DNA from: an uncultured Prevotellaceae bacterium
GTDB lineage: Bacteria > Bacteroidota > Bacteroidia > Bacteroidales > Bacteroidaceae
NCBI GenBank assembly: GCA_946415365.1
Contig: CAMKSE010000006.1
Location: 1 to 64,000, forward strand
Direction: 5' to 3'
DNA length: 64,000 nucleotides
How positions within the stretch are numbered: position 1 is the stretch's first letter; the number at the start of each line of letters is the position of its first letter. Below are positions 50,470 through 58,513 of the stretch, in pieces. Both the position numbers and the translations under genes were made by a program. The notes under the pieces are model-generated. The model searched no databases, had not been told where the DNA came from, and saw only the letters and a program-made list of their open reading frames with translations.

Positions 50470-51363
50470 TTATTCAAACGTTCCATTCTCGTATTCTTGC
50501 TGGAATTGTGTACACGTCTTGCCTGTGGCTTTCTTGAAGAACCGCATCAGATGTGAAGGCTCTGAGAAGTGGAAGTCGTAGGCAATCTCGCTGACCGTCT
50601 TGTGGCTGAACAACAGTCCGTTCTTGATTTCGTCCAGCAGGCGTTGCTTCAGCAGGACGGTGGCTGGAACACCATATTGCGCCATGACGCTCTGGTTAAG
50701 CGTCACCCGGCTGACGTGCAGCAGGTCGGCATATTCCTGCACACGCTGCAGGTCGCGGATGTGCTGCTCCATCAGCTCCACAAACAGGAAAGCGTAGTGG
50801 TTCTTCGGCAGTTCAAAGGGCAGACTATATGTCTCGGTATAGCGTCGGTTCAAGACGGCCAGCAGATAGTAGAGCACGCTGACGATGATATGGTAGCTGT
50901 CGGCTACAGGCTGGCGCAGTTCGCTGCGGATTTTCTTCAGCAGCCGTTCGTATTCCGTCAGTTCGTCGGCTGTTGCCATGAAGTATGGTGGCGTGTCGGT
51001 CTGCTGGCAGTACTGCAGGCGATAGACAAAGAACTTGTCGGCAATAAACGTACGCATGAAGTCGTTGCGGAAGATAAGGAAATCGTAGTCGAGGGCATCT
51101 TCGTCAATGTGCCATTCCTGCTGCTGGTGGGGCTTCAGGATGAGCACCATGCCATCGCGCAGTTCTATCTTCTGGTAGCTCAGCAACAGATAGCCATTGG
51201 CCTTACGGAAGAAGAACATCTCGAAAAAATCGGTCTTGAACACGGGGTATTCCGTCAGCACGCCCCTCCGCTCACTGCCATGGGCGGTGTTGATAAAGAA
51301 ATCTACACCACATTCCGTCTTGCTGAAAGGCACCTCTACGAGCCTGTATGTTGTTTTTGCCAT
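50470..51363 (-). CDS. AraC family transcriptional regulator
   Basis: This 297-residue regulator has an N-terminal sensing domain (KTTYRLVEVPFSKTECGVDFFINTAHG... GMVLILKPHQQQEWHIDEDALDYDF) and a C-terminal AraC helix-turn-helix pair (LQRVQEYADLLHVSRVTLNQSVMAQYGVPATVLLKQRLLDEIKNGLLFSHKTVSEIAYDFHFSEPSHLMRFFKKATGKTCTQFQQ). It is divergent from the MBL-radical SAM operon, and a 14-bp palindrome lies between. Confidence 0.93.
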   Translation of the reverse strand: MAKTTYRLVEVPFSKTECGVDFFINTAHGSERRGVLTEYPVFKTDFFEMFFFRKANGYLLLSYQKIELRDGMVLILKPHQQQEWHIDEDALDYDFLIFRNDFMRTFIADKFFVYRLQYCQQTDTPPYFMATADELTEYERLLKKIRSELRQPVADSYHIIVSVLYYLLAVLNRRYTETYSLPFELPKNHYAFLFVELMEQHIRDLQRVQEYADLLHVSRVTLNQSVMAQYGVPATVLLKQRLLDEIKNGLLFSHKTVSEIAYDFHFSEPSHLMRFFKKATGKTCTQFQQEYENGTFE

Positions 51364-51424
51364 ACCTCTTTATATGATTTCGGCTGCGAAGGTACGAAAA
51401 AAGCGTGATTTATCAAAATGGCAT

Positions 51425-51438
51425 AACAACATGTTGTT
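51425..51438. promoter_or_regulatory. perfect 14-bp palindrome between the divergent genes
   Basis: AACAACATGTTGTT is its own inverse complement. It lies 30-43 bases upstream of the -7 box of the MBL operon, where a regulator would be expected to bind. The AraC protein at 50470 is the obvious candidate, although AraC sites are usually direct repeats. Confidence 0.5.
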
Positions 51439-51467
51439 CTGGTATAGACATCTTTAACATTTCGCCG

Positions 51468-51475
51468 TACCTTTG
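51468..51475 (+). promoter_or_regulatory. -7 box (TACCTTTG) of the MBL-radical SAM operon
   Basis: TACCTTTGCACCC lies about 31 bases before the ATG at 51506, a near-perfect Bacteroidota match. Confidence 0.65.
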
Positions 51476-51505
51476 CACCCAGAAATCAAAAAAACAGAAA
51501 AGAAC

Positions 51506-52273
51506 ATGAAGATTCAACAGATTAGAAACGCTACGATTAAGATTGAGTATGCCGGTAAGGTGATGCTGATAGACCCCATGCTGGGCGAAAAGGGCTGTAT
51601 GCCGCCGTTCCCGTTCTCGCACCATCAGGAATTGCGCAACCCGATTCACGACCTGCCGATGACGGTGGACGAACTATTAAAGGATGTGGACTGCGTGTTG
51701 CTGACCCATCTGCACACTGACCACATAGACGATGCCGCTTATGAGCAGCTGCCGAAGGAAATGCTCATCGTCGTGCAGGACGAGCTGGACCGTGAGGTGG
51801 TCGTGTCGCATGGGTTCAAGCAGGTGAAAGTGATTGAGGGCGAGATGCAGCTGGGCGATGTTCGTCTGTCGAAGGCTGAGAGCCATCACGGCCACTGGTG
51901 GATGCTGCCGAAGGCCGGCCACACCTGCGGCTATGTGTTCCAGCACCCTGCGGAGCCTACGACCTATCTGGCTGGCGACACCATCTGGTATAGTGGTGTG
52001 CGTCGCAACCTTGACCGCTGGCAGCCCGATGTGGTGATAGTCAATGCTGGCGGCAACAAGTTTCATGTGGGAGGGCATGTCATCATGCACATTCCCGATG
52101 TGCTGAAGACGGTGGACTACACACCGAAGGCCACCTTCGTGGCCACCCACCTGGAGGGCGTGAACCACAATCACGTCACCCGTGCCGCACTCCTTCAGGC
52201 TGCCAGGGAGCATGGAGTGGCCGGGCGCGTCCACATTCCCGAGGACGGTGAGAGCGTAAATGTCAGCAAGTAA
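51506..52273 (+). CDS. MBL-fold metal-dependent hydrolase (UlaG-like)
   Basis: This 255-residue protein starts KIQQIRNATIKIEYAGKVMLIDPML and has the metal motif LTHLHTDHID, then GHTCGYVFQ and LAGDTIWYSG. This is the layout of the UlaG-like/COG2220 group of the MBL fold, with two metals and possible lactone, nucleotide or ester hydrolysis. It has an AGAAC upstream and is first in an operon with two radical-SAM genes. Confidence 0.9.
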   Translation: MKIQQIRNATIKIEYAGKVMLIDPMLGEKGCMPPFPFSHHQELRNPIHDLPMTVDELLKDVDCVLLTHLHTDHIDDAAYEQLPKEMLIVVQDELDREVVVSHGFKQVKVIEGEMQLGDVRLSKAESHHGHWWMLPKAGHTCGYVFQHPAEPTTYLAGDTIWYSGVRRNLDRWQPDVVIVNAGGNKFHVGGHVIMHIPDVLKTVDYTPKATFVATHLEGVNHNHVTRAALLQAAREHGVAGRVHIPEDGESVNVSK

Positions 52274-52283
52274 ACGAGAGACG

Positions 52284-52973
52284 ATGAGTGTTTGTATCAA
52301 AGACCTGATTCAGAACATGAATCTTGTGATTGGCTGTAATATCGGCTGTAGTTATTGCTATGCCCGCAACAATTGTCGTCGCTACCACATTACAGACGAT
52401 TTCTCTGTGCCGGAATTCTATCCTGGCAAGCTGCGGCTGATGGACAATCCGAAGCCCCACAACTGGCTGCTGACAGGCATGAGTGACCTCGCGGGGTGGA
52501 AAGACGAATGGCGTGAACTGGTGTTCGACAAGATGCGCCAGAACGTGCAGCACCAATATCTGTTTCTCAGTAAACGGCCCGACCTGCTGCACATGTCAGT
52601 TACAACCGACAACGGATGGTTTGGAGTCACGGTGACCTCTTCGAAGGAAAAGCAGCGTATCGACCAGTTGCGGGAGAATGTAGGTTCAACTCACCTGCAT
52701 GTCACCTTCGAGCCGATGTTCAACGATATTGGAGAGGTTGACTTGCACGGCATTAGCTGGATTGTGATAGGAACGGAAACGGGTAAGCGCAAGGGCAAGG
52801 CCGTGTCGGAAGTCAGTTGGGTGGAGAATTTGACAGAACAGGCACACCGGCTGAACATTCCCGTTTTCATGAAGGAAGACCTCGTTCCCATTATGGGGGA
52901 GGCAAATATGGTACAGGAGTTGCCACAGGAATTTAAGGAAGTATTAAAACAACAGGGTTATGATTATAAATGA
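52284..52973 (+). CDS. radical-SAM pair protein A-like
   Basis: This 229-residue protein has the CxxxCxxC cluster in GCNIGCSYCYARNNC (about 18-32) and later VTFEPMFNDIGEVDLHGISWIVIGTETGKRK. It resembles the DUF5131/phage Gp37-like radical-SAM proteins known from Bacteroidales mobile elements as one of a pair (radical SAM mobile pair A). It overlaps the next gene by 14 bases. The ATG at 52284 has GAGAG upstream; the longer frame from 52260 is a run-on of the MBL stop region. Confidence 0.87.
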   Translation: MSVCIKDLIQNMNLVIGCNIGCSYCYARNNCRRYHITDDFSVPEFYPGKLRLMDNPKPHNWLLTGMSDLAGWKDEWRELVFDKMRQNVQHQYLFLSKRPDLLHMSVTTDNGWFGVTVTSSKEKQRIDQLRENVGSTHLHVTFEPMFNDIGEVDLHGISWIVIGTETGKRKGKAVSEVSWVENLTEQAHRLNIPVFMKEDLVPIMGEANMVQELPQEFKEVLKQQGYDYK

Positions 52974-53826
52974 CAAACAAGTGCAGTCGGTGATGACAAA
53001 GTCATCGCTGCCTGTGGGCGGTTATTCCGTCAATCCGTACGTGGGCTGTACCCATGCCTGCAAGTACTGTTACGCCTCTTTTATGAAGCGCTTCACAGGT
53101 CATACCGAGCCGTGGGGGACTTTCCTCGACGTGAAGTACTGGCCTGCCATAACCAATCCGCACAAGTACGACGGCGAGCGCATCGTCATCGGTTCGGTGA
53201 CAGACGGCTACAACGAGCAGGAGGCTGAATACAAGCGTACCCGTGCACTGCTGGAACAGCTACAGGGTGCCGACTGCGAGATTATCGTCACCACGAAGAG
53301 CGACCTCGTGTTGCGTGACCTCGACCTGCTGAAAACGTTCAAGCGCGTCACGGTATCGTGGTCTGTAAACACCCTCGACGAGCAGTTCAAGGAAGCGATG
53401 GACGATGCGCCCAGCATCGAGCGACGACTGGCTGCAATGAAGCAGGTCTATGAGTCGGGCATCCGCACCGTCTGCTTCGTGTCCCCCATCTTCCCAGGCA
53501 TTACCGATGTCTTTGCCATCATCGAGCGTGTTAAGGATTATTCTGACCTTGTATGGCTGGAGAACCTGAACCTTCGCGGACAGTTCAAGCCCACCATCAT
53601 GCAGTACATCCGCGAAGAGCATCCCGACCTGCTACCGCTCTACGACGACATCTACAAGCGCAAGCGCCGTGACTACTGGCAGACGCTCGCCCTGCAGGTG
53701 GAAGCCTACACGAAGGAGCACCAGATGCCCTACGTCATCAACGACCTGCCCTATGGTCGCTCAGAGTATGGCCATCCCGTCGTGGTCAACTATTTCTACC
53801 ACGAGGAAATCAGGCTGACGCGATAG
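52960..53826 (+). CDS. radical-SAM pair protein B-like
   Basis: This 288-residue protein has the cluster CTHACKYCYASFMKRF (29-44) and a full radical-SAM barrel (RIVIGSVTDGYNEQEAEYKRTRALLEQL, IRTVCFVSPIFPGITDVFAIIE). It resembles the SplB-like partner of the radical SAM mobile pair. The two are co-translated (14-base overlap), so they probably form one enzyme complex acting on an unknown substrate. A terminator follows. Confidence 0.9.
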   Translation: MIINDKQVQSVMTKSSLPVGGYSVNPYVGCTHACKYCYASFMKRFTGHTEPWGTFLDVKYWPAITNPHKYDGERIVIGSVTDGYNEQEAEYKRTRALLEQLQGADCEIIVTTKSDLVLRDLDLLKTFKRVTVSWSVNTLDEQFKEAMDDAPSIERRLAAMKQVYESGIRTVCFVSPIFPGITDVFAIIERVKDYSDLVWLENLNLRGQFKPTIMQYIREEHPDLLPLYDDIYKRKRRDYWQTLALQVEAYTKEHQMPYVINDLPYGRSEYGHPVVVNYFYHEEIRLTR

Positions 53827-53851
53827 CATGACTTCGATTTCAATTATATTG

Positions 53852-53889
53852 CCGCATACGTACAATACTGCCGTATGCGGTTTTATTTT
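53852..53889 (+). terminator. intrinsic terminator of the radical-SAM operon
   Basis: CCGCATACG at 53852-53860 pairs with CGTATGCGG at 53872-53880, followed by TTTTATTTT (53881-53889). Confidence 0.8.
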
Positions 53890-54020
53890 GCAGCATTAAC
53901 AAGCCGTTTCTCTAACTCGTATGCCCGCTCCAAATCCTTGGGGAATTGCGTGTCGCGCATCTCTTCCTTATGCCGGGCATCTATCATCTTAGCGTCGTAG
54001 CGGTTGTAGTCATTGAGGTG
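53883..54020 (-). pseudogene. C-terminal remnant, possibly of an FMN reductase-type flavodoxin gene
   Basis: The frame ends at TAA 53883 and reads back LNDYNRYDAKMIDARHKEEM...TQFPKDLERAYELEKRLVNAAK. A PKDLERAYELGKRL-type tail is common in NAD(P)H-dependent flavodoxin-fold proteins. The rest of the gene is missing, and the promoter with its palindrome (54021-54059) lies directly before it, so the gene body was deleted and its regulatory end kept. Confidence 0.5.
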
Positions 54021-54040
54021 TTATGTTGTGCACAACATAA
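54021..54040. promoter_or_regulatory. perfect 20-bp palindrome
   Basis: TTATGTTGTGCACAACATAA is its own inverse complement. It lies 12-31 bases downstream of a leftward -7 box (54052-54059), at the start of the transcript. The form TTGTGCACAA is typical of MarR- or TetR-type operators. No such regulator gene is left nearby. Confidence 0.7.
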
Positions 54041-54051
54041 ATTTGACTGCG

Positions 54052-54059
54052 CAAAGTTA
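54052..54059 (-). promoter_or_regulatory. -7 box (TAACTTTG)
   Basis: The minus strand reads TAACTTTG. Its transcript would start about at the palindrome 54021-54040 and read into the 53883 remnant. Confidence 0.55.
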
Positions 54060-54067
54060 CACATAAA

Positions 54068-54586
54068 TCACAGACTATCCAAAAATGCCATTAGGTTTTT
54101 GTCATCTCTCCAATGCTTTTTGGAATTTTTAGCCTTCATCTCACAATTCAGCAAGGCTCTGGCCTTCATTTCCAAATTCACCTCAGCATAGATGTTCGTT
54201 GTCTCCACAGACACGTGCCCCAACCATGCCCTGATGGTATTGATATCTACGCCAGCTTGCAGCAGATGGGTAGCAGTGGTGTGGCGGATGGTGTGCGGCG
54301 ACACCCGCTTGTCTCTTACTGACGGCATCCTCTCTGCCAAAGTCTTTGCATGTCTCGTGACCATCTCGTACACACCGAATCGCGTCATTGGCTACTAAAG
54401 TCTGTTGACAAAGACAAAATCATCAGGTTCTCTTTTGCCTATGAGCGTTCTCAGTTCCTTACGGGTATTGTCCCAAAGCGGGCATCTGCGTTTTTTGTTG
54501 CCCTTGCCGGTAATGGTGACAACAGGCAGTCCTTTCCCCTTTGGCATATATAGATCCATTATTATATATATATTGGTATATCTCAC
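54068..54586 (-). pseudogene. tyrosine recombinase (integrase) remnant with tandem TAG codons
   Basis: One frame from 54586 to 54068 encodes the core of a tyrosine integrase: VVTITGKGNKKRRCPLWDNTRKELRTLIGKRE, then VFVNRL, then TAG TAG (54392-54397), then PMTRFGVYEMV, HTIRHTTATHLLQAGVDINTIRAWLGHVSVETTNIY (HxxR, His and Tyr residues). The tail KAKNSKKHWRDDKNLMAFLDSL fits the integrase/recombinase trios of Bacteroidales. The N-terminal catalytic Arg region is missing. It is a broken element end. Confidence 0.85.
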
Positions 54587-54589
54587 AAT

Positions 54590-55204
54590 GATGCGCCCGA
54601 AGCCACCCTTTTGTTTCCTTGTGGCAGACTGCCGTTCTTGGCTTTTTCTCCTTGTGGACTTCTTTCTTCTTGGCTGAGTCTCTGCTTGTTGACGAGCATC
54701 GCAGTCTGGCCGTCTTCTGTAATCCTTCCTCCTTCAGTCGTAGCCCTCGCGTCTGGCTCCAGCAGGTGCTCCAATCTGGAATCAGTATCATTCCTGCAGC
54801 CTCGGTGCTTATGGCTGACCGGATGATCTCTTTCACATCTTCTGTGCTGTCCGGCTTACTGCGTGAATCGGTACTGCTTACTGAAGCATCGTGGATAGCG
54901 TCCTTTACCGGCTAACCCTGTACGATTGTTCTTATTCCGCCTTCTTCAACTCTGCCTTTTTCGGGCGAAGCAACAACACTTACTTTTACCGTCGCAAAGT
55001 TAGTGCAAGCCGCATTCTGCAAGTACCAGATGCCTTATTCCCTGAATTTTTTCAAAAACTTTTTGCCGTCTGCCGTGCATCCAATAAAAACTTTTCTGGC
55101 CCAAGGGTGAAATAATTCGGTAATTCCTTGCATTCCATGCTTCCCTTGCCAACTCTTAAAGCAACGTAAAAAATAAATGTTTCACTTCTAAAAAATTCAG
55201 AAAA
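54590..55204. other. decayed coding-like region with no assignable gene
   Basis: Minus-strand frames give coding-like runs (KDAIHDASVSS...DVKEIIRSAISTEAAGM, and EPDARATTEGGRITEDG... rich in charged residues), but they are broken by an in-frame TAG and frame changes. A -7 box (TAACTTTG on the minus strand) lies at 54994-55001. I cannot identify a protein. It may be the rest of the mobile element whose integrase lies at 54068. Confidence 0.5.
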
Positions 55205-55585
55205 ATGAAAAAGATCGAGAACAATTTCGTAGTAACAGGATTCGTAGGTAAGGACGCAGAAATCCGTCAGTTTTCAACCGCAAGCGTAGCTCGCTTCTCA
55301 CTCGCTGTAGGCCGTACAGAGAAGAACGGTGAAGAGACCACCCGCACTTCAGCCTTCATGAACATCGAGGCCTGGCGCAAGAACGAGAACGCCGCTTCCT
55401 TCGACAAGCTCACCAAGGGAGCCATGATCACTGTCGAGGGCTACTTCAAGCCTGAGGAGTGGCAGGACAACGAAGGCGTAAAGCACAACCGCGTGTTGCT
55501 CGTGGCCAACAAGTTCTATGAGACTCCCGAGAAGGAGGAAACTCCAGCTCCAGAGGAGAAGAAGACCACCAAGAAAGGCAAGTAA
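55205..55585 (+). CDS. ssb: single-stranded DNA-binding protein
   Basis: This 126-residue SSB has an OB fold (NNFVVTGFVGKDAEIRQFSTASVARFSLAVGRTEKNGEETTRTSAFMNIEAWRKNENAASFDKLTKGAMITVEGYFKPEEW) and a basic tail that lacks the acidic DDDIPF-type end of chromosomal SSB. It is of the kind found on Bacteroidales mobile elements. A terminator follows. Confidence 0.9.
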   Translation: MKKIENNFVVTGFVGKDAEIRQFSTASVARFSLAVGRTEKNGEETTRTSAFMNIEAWRKNENAASFDKLTKGAMITVEGYFKPEEWQDNEGVKHNRVLLVANKFYETPEKEETPAPEEKKTTKKGK

Positions 55586-55602
55586 GCCTTTCCTGACTCT
55601 CA

Positions 55603-55630
55603 CAAAAGGGCGGCTTCGGTCGCCTTTTTT
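55603..55630 (+). terminator. intrinsic terminator after ssb
   Basis: A GGGCGGC-TTCG-GTCGCC stem with a TTCG tetraloop is followed by a run of six T. Confidence 0.8.
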
Positions 55631-55660
55631 CAAGCTTTGTCCCTGAATGTTATACGCTTG

Positions 55661-56292
55661 CGCCCACACCATGAAGCCCTCTGTCCTGTTCCCACATCGA
55701 GAGACTTTTCTTTCATGTCATCAAGGCTGACGTGAGAGTAAAGTCACTCATGGGGAATGTCAACCGCAAACCGTCATACGTTCATCTGCCAACAAACTCG
55801 GTGAGTTCGTTCCGAATGCTCACTGAATTTGTTCTTGCTGACTGCATGACCATTTGCCATAATGGCTGACGGCAGACCAGAGGACTTCATTTCCCAACCC
55901 TTATTTCCTGACACTAAACACTTCGTTCAGTCCAGTTATACACCGTGAACGGGGCTTCTTTTGGCTTATAACCTACGCCCACGCCATAAAGTCATCAGCC
56001 CTGTTCCCATATAGAGAGACTTTCCTTTCATGTCAGCAGAGCATGACGTGAGAGTAAAGCCACACTACAGGGAAGGGACAACCGCAAACCGTCATACGGT
56101 CATCTGCAAACAGATACGGTGAGACCGTTCCGGATTCTCACTGAATTTGTTTTTGCTGACTGCATGACCATTTGCCTAGAAGGTTGCCTGGCAGAGCTGA
56201 AGACTTTATTTCCCAACCCTTCTTCTACTAATCCTAAATACTTCGTGGTATCTGTCTATACGCTGTAAACAGGGTTCCTTTATGATAACCTA
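55661..56292. repeat. two diverged ~316-bp tandem repeats
   Basis: Unit 1 runs from 55661 and unit 2 from 55976, each opening with CGCCCAC(A/G)CCAT. A third start follows at 56293. Each unit shares CGTCATACG, CGGTGAG, CTCACTGAATTTGTT, GCTGACTGCATGACCATTTGCC and TTTCCCAACCCTT. The units are roughly 75-80 percent alike by eye, with small insertions. No frame stays open, so they are not coding. They fill the gap from ssb to the DUF2958 leader. Confidence 0.75.
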
Positions 56293-56420
56293 CGCCCACA
56301 CCATGCCAAGGCGACTGTGACAGTTTCTGCTTGCCAGCGATATTTTCTTCTTGGTCGATACGACTAAGAACAAAACATCACTCGCAGAAAGGTGATGGAG
56401 AGAAGAGTTATCCAGCCTTT

Positions 56421-56471
56421 GCCAGTAAGGGTGGGGAAGGAACTAAACACTCCTTCCTCACCTTTACCGGC
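56421..56471. terminator. 21-bp stem hairpin, terminator-like
   Basis: GCCAGTAAGGGTGGGGAAGG (56421-56440) pairs with the inverse of CCTTCCTCACCTTTACCGGC (56452-56471), with two G-U pairs and one mismatch, and is followed by TTTTCGG. It separates the tandem repeats from the DUF2958 leader. Confidence 0.6.
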
Positions 56472-56559
56472 TTTTCGGCTGTATGACACTTCTCTGTACC
56501 ACCACTGGCTGTGACCGCCAGCCTTGGCATCCCGCCCATACTGTTATACTCCGATTATC

Positions 56560-56783
56560 TTCCTGTCGCCGTCTGTGATTCCGGGATTCTTTTTCTGCGA
56601 AGTTACCGTGTCCCTCGCAATCTGCAAGTCGTGCCTTGTGAACAATCTTCCTTTTCTGCTGAAAAGAGTATTCTTCACGCCAGACTTGCCTGTATAGCTC
56701 TGGACACACTTCGGAAAGCAGAAAAATCTTCCCGATCACAGGCCGAAAGGCTTAAAGAAAGGGAAATAAAAAGTTTCAGAACT
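56560..56783 (+). promoter_or_regulatory. long leader, copy 1, ahead of the DUF2958 gene
   Basis: This stretch closely matches 58777-59001, which precedes an unrelated gene. Shared parts include TTTTTCTGCGAAGTTACCGTG, GCAATCTGCAAGTCGTGCCTT, AAAGAGTATTCTTCA, CACACTTCGGAAAGCAGAAA, GATCACxxGGCCGAAAGGCTT and AGGGAAATAAAA. One-base length differences between the copies argue against a protein. It is probably a promoter plus structured 5' RNA. Confidence 0.7.
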
Positions 56784-57170
56784 ATGGCAACAAACAACAT
56801 TCAAAACCGCCTGATTACTCCAGAACTGGAAGAGGCACTGAAGAGCTATCCTCTCTATTCACAGGATGGCAAGAAGAAGGATGCAACCTGCATCGTAGTA
56901 TTTTCACTCGGCAATGTACGCTGGTATATTATGGAAGGACAGCGCGAAGGTGATGACTTCACTTTCTATGGTATCGTGGCAGGCTTACAGGAAACGGAGT
57001 ATGGCTATGCTTCTGCTAATGAAATGGCAAGCATCGCCTATGATGCAAGTGAGTACGGACTCGGAACGCTGAGATTTGAGCAAGACAGGCAGTTTAAGCC
57101 CTGCAACCTCTCTGAGATTGAGGATGAAGAGCTGCAGGAGTTCCTTTCCCGTCTCTATGACAAAGACTGA
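56784..57170 (+). CDS. DUF2958 protein
   Basis: This 128-residue protein (ATNNIQNRLITPELEEALKSYPLYSQDGKKKDATCIVVFSLGNVRWYIMEGQREGDDFTFYGIVAGLQETEYGYASANEMASI...) matches DUF2958, a family of small proteins on conjugative elements. Its function is unknown. The frame is open from 56511 through the leader, but the ATG at 56784 lies at the same place relative to the leader as the start of the 59002 gene. Confidence 0.85.
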   Translation: MATNNIQNRLITPELEEALKSYPLYSQDGKKKDATCIVVFSLGNVRWYIMEGQREGDDFTFYGIVAGLQETEYGYASANEMASIAYDASEYGLGTLRFEQDRQFKPCNLSEIEDEELQEFLSRLYDKD

Positions 57171-57196
57171 TGTATAACCAATAAACATAGAAGATT

Positions 57197-57733
57197 ATGA
57201 AGATTATCGTAATGAACAGCGCAGATACGCGCATTGAGGTTTTGAGCGTCCCCGACAATATGCCGGAGGAGGACATCGAGTTATTCCTGGCAGAGCATGA
57301 CTATTCGCTCAACAACATTTCTTGGATGGCTGCACCCGTTGACTTTGTGCCGGTGCAGTTCCATGAGTTCGACTTTGAGAATGATGTGGAAACACACACC
57401 GTGAGACATGGACGGTTGAAGGATTTCTCCATCTATGACAGTGTTCAGGAGGTGAAGCATCGTGAGCAGGAAGAGCTGGCCGAAGCACTCCGTCAGCATG
57501 GTGAGAAGGTTGATGAGGGCTATGAGTGGCATTTCGAGGGAGAATGTCCTATCGTGGCAGCTTACGACTACGACGAGCCTTGCGACGTGGTAGTACTTTC
57601 TGTGAGAGTGGATAAGAACGGCACACTGACCATCATCGGCGATGAGAAAAACGACAGGGGCAATGAGCATGAGATTTGTGCAAATGATATTTTTGCGGGG
57701 CACATGGATTTTATAACCTCAGAGATAGGATAG
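57197..57733 (+). CDS. hypothetical protein of the island
   Basis: This 178-residue acidic protein (KIIVMNSADTRIEVLSVPDNMPEEDIELFLAEHDYSLNNISWMAAPVDFVPVQFHEF...) is typical of small genes on Bacteroidales conjugative elements. I cannot assign a function. It follows DUF2958 by 26 bases and is in one transcript with it. Confidence 0.75.
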   Translation: MKIIVMNSADTRIEVLSVPDNMPEEDIELFLAEHDYSLNNISWMAAPVDFVPVQFHEFDFENDVETHTVRHGRLKDFSIYDSVQEVKHREQEELAEALRQHGEKVDEGYEWHFEGECPIVAAYDYDEPCDVVVLSVRVDKNGTLTIIGDEKNDRGNEHEICANDIFAGHMDFITSEIG

Positions 57734-57790
57734 CACACCATGGGGATAGGTGGCGGACAAGCTGCCTGTTCCCTTTTACAATTTAGCGAC

Positions 57791-58093
57791 ATGAGACAGA
57801 TATTTGTAGTTTACGAGACGGACGCATGGCACAGCACGAGCCATCGTGAATGTGCAGGGGTGTTCACCAGCAAATGGGCTGCCGTGAATGCCATTGTGAT
57901 GAACCACCGCATAGAGCTGGACGAGTTCTTCAGTGAGGAAGAGATTAGAAAGACCTCAAAGCGGGTACTTGAACGCGAGGTAAGGCGCAGACTCCGCAAG
58001 GAGCTGGAATTTGCCTATCAGACACAGGGCTATGAGACCAACTACGACATCGAGGTCTGGAACATCAATGAGTGGTATCTGACAAAATATTAA
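57791..58093 (+). CDS. hypothetical protein
   Basis: This 100-residue protein (RQIFVVYETDAWHSTSHRECAGVFTSKWAAVNAIVMNHRIELDEFFSEEEIRKTSKRVLEREVRRRLRKELEFAYQTQGYETNYDIEVWNINEWYLTKY) has an N-terminal beta part and a charged helix. Mobile-element proteins of this form are common in Prevotella. The ATG at 57791 is preferred over the longer frame from 57740, which begins in the non-coding gap. Confidence 0.75.
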   Translation: MRQIFVVYETDAWHSTSHRECAGVFTSKWAAVNAIVMNHRIELDEFFSEEEIRKTSKRVLEREVRRRLRKELEFAYQTQGYETNYDIEVWNINEWYLTKY

Positions 58094-58098
58094 GCGGT

Positions 58099-58341
58099 AT
58101 GAAAAACAGAGAGCGTAAATCAATGATAGAGCAGTGGGTCACAGAGATAAACCCAAAGGCCATCCTCCGCGCTGCCGATGCCCGTTGTGGGGCAAGGTAT
58201 GCCGTCTATGTGGTGCCAGCACCAGGAGAGTTTGGTACACGTTGCACGGACTACCTGCCGCTGGAGCAGCTGGAGCAGTACCTGTTAGGCGTATTCTATG
58301 CCAATGAGTTCAACAAGCTCATAGGCAGAAAGACAGGATGA
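58099..58341 (+). CDS. hypothetical protein
   Basis: This 80-residue protein (KNRERKSMIEQWVTEINPKAILRAADARCGARYAVYVVPAPGEFGTRCTDYLPLEQLEQYLLGVFYANEFNKLIGRKTG) follows the 57791 gene by five bases. I do not recognise it. It is co-transcribed with the two genes before it. Confidence 0.72.
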   Translation: MKNRERKSMIEQWVTEINPKAILRAADARCGARYAVYVVPAPGEFGTRCTDYLPLEQLEQYLLGVFYANEFNKLIGRKTG

Positions 58342-58513
58342 TGCGAAGCCCATGCGGCATCGCCCTCCTGACTCTACAGTCCGAAGGGCGATGCAACTAT
58401 TCTATAAACTTTGTAGGTCAACTCTTATACCTTGACAGGAACTGTTATAGCTTGTCTGGTTCGCCATCGCTTGCGGTCGCTAACAGTTGTTACCGATCGT
58501 TACCGACTGTTAT

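Noticed and set aside
54459..54836. 125-codon minus frame over the integrase remnant
   Set aside because: It overlaps the integrase frame, which has clear catalytic motifs, and is rich in charged low-complexity sequence; it was placed in the unassigned region.
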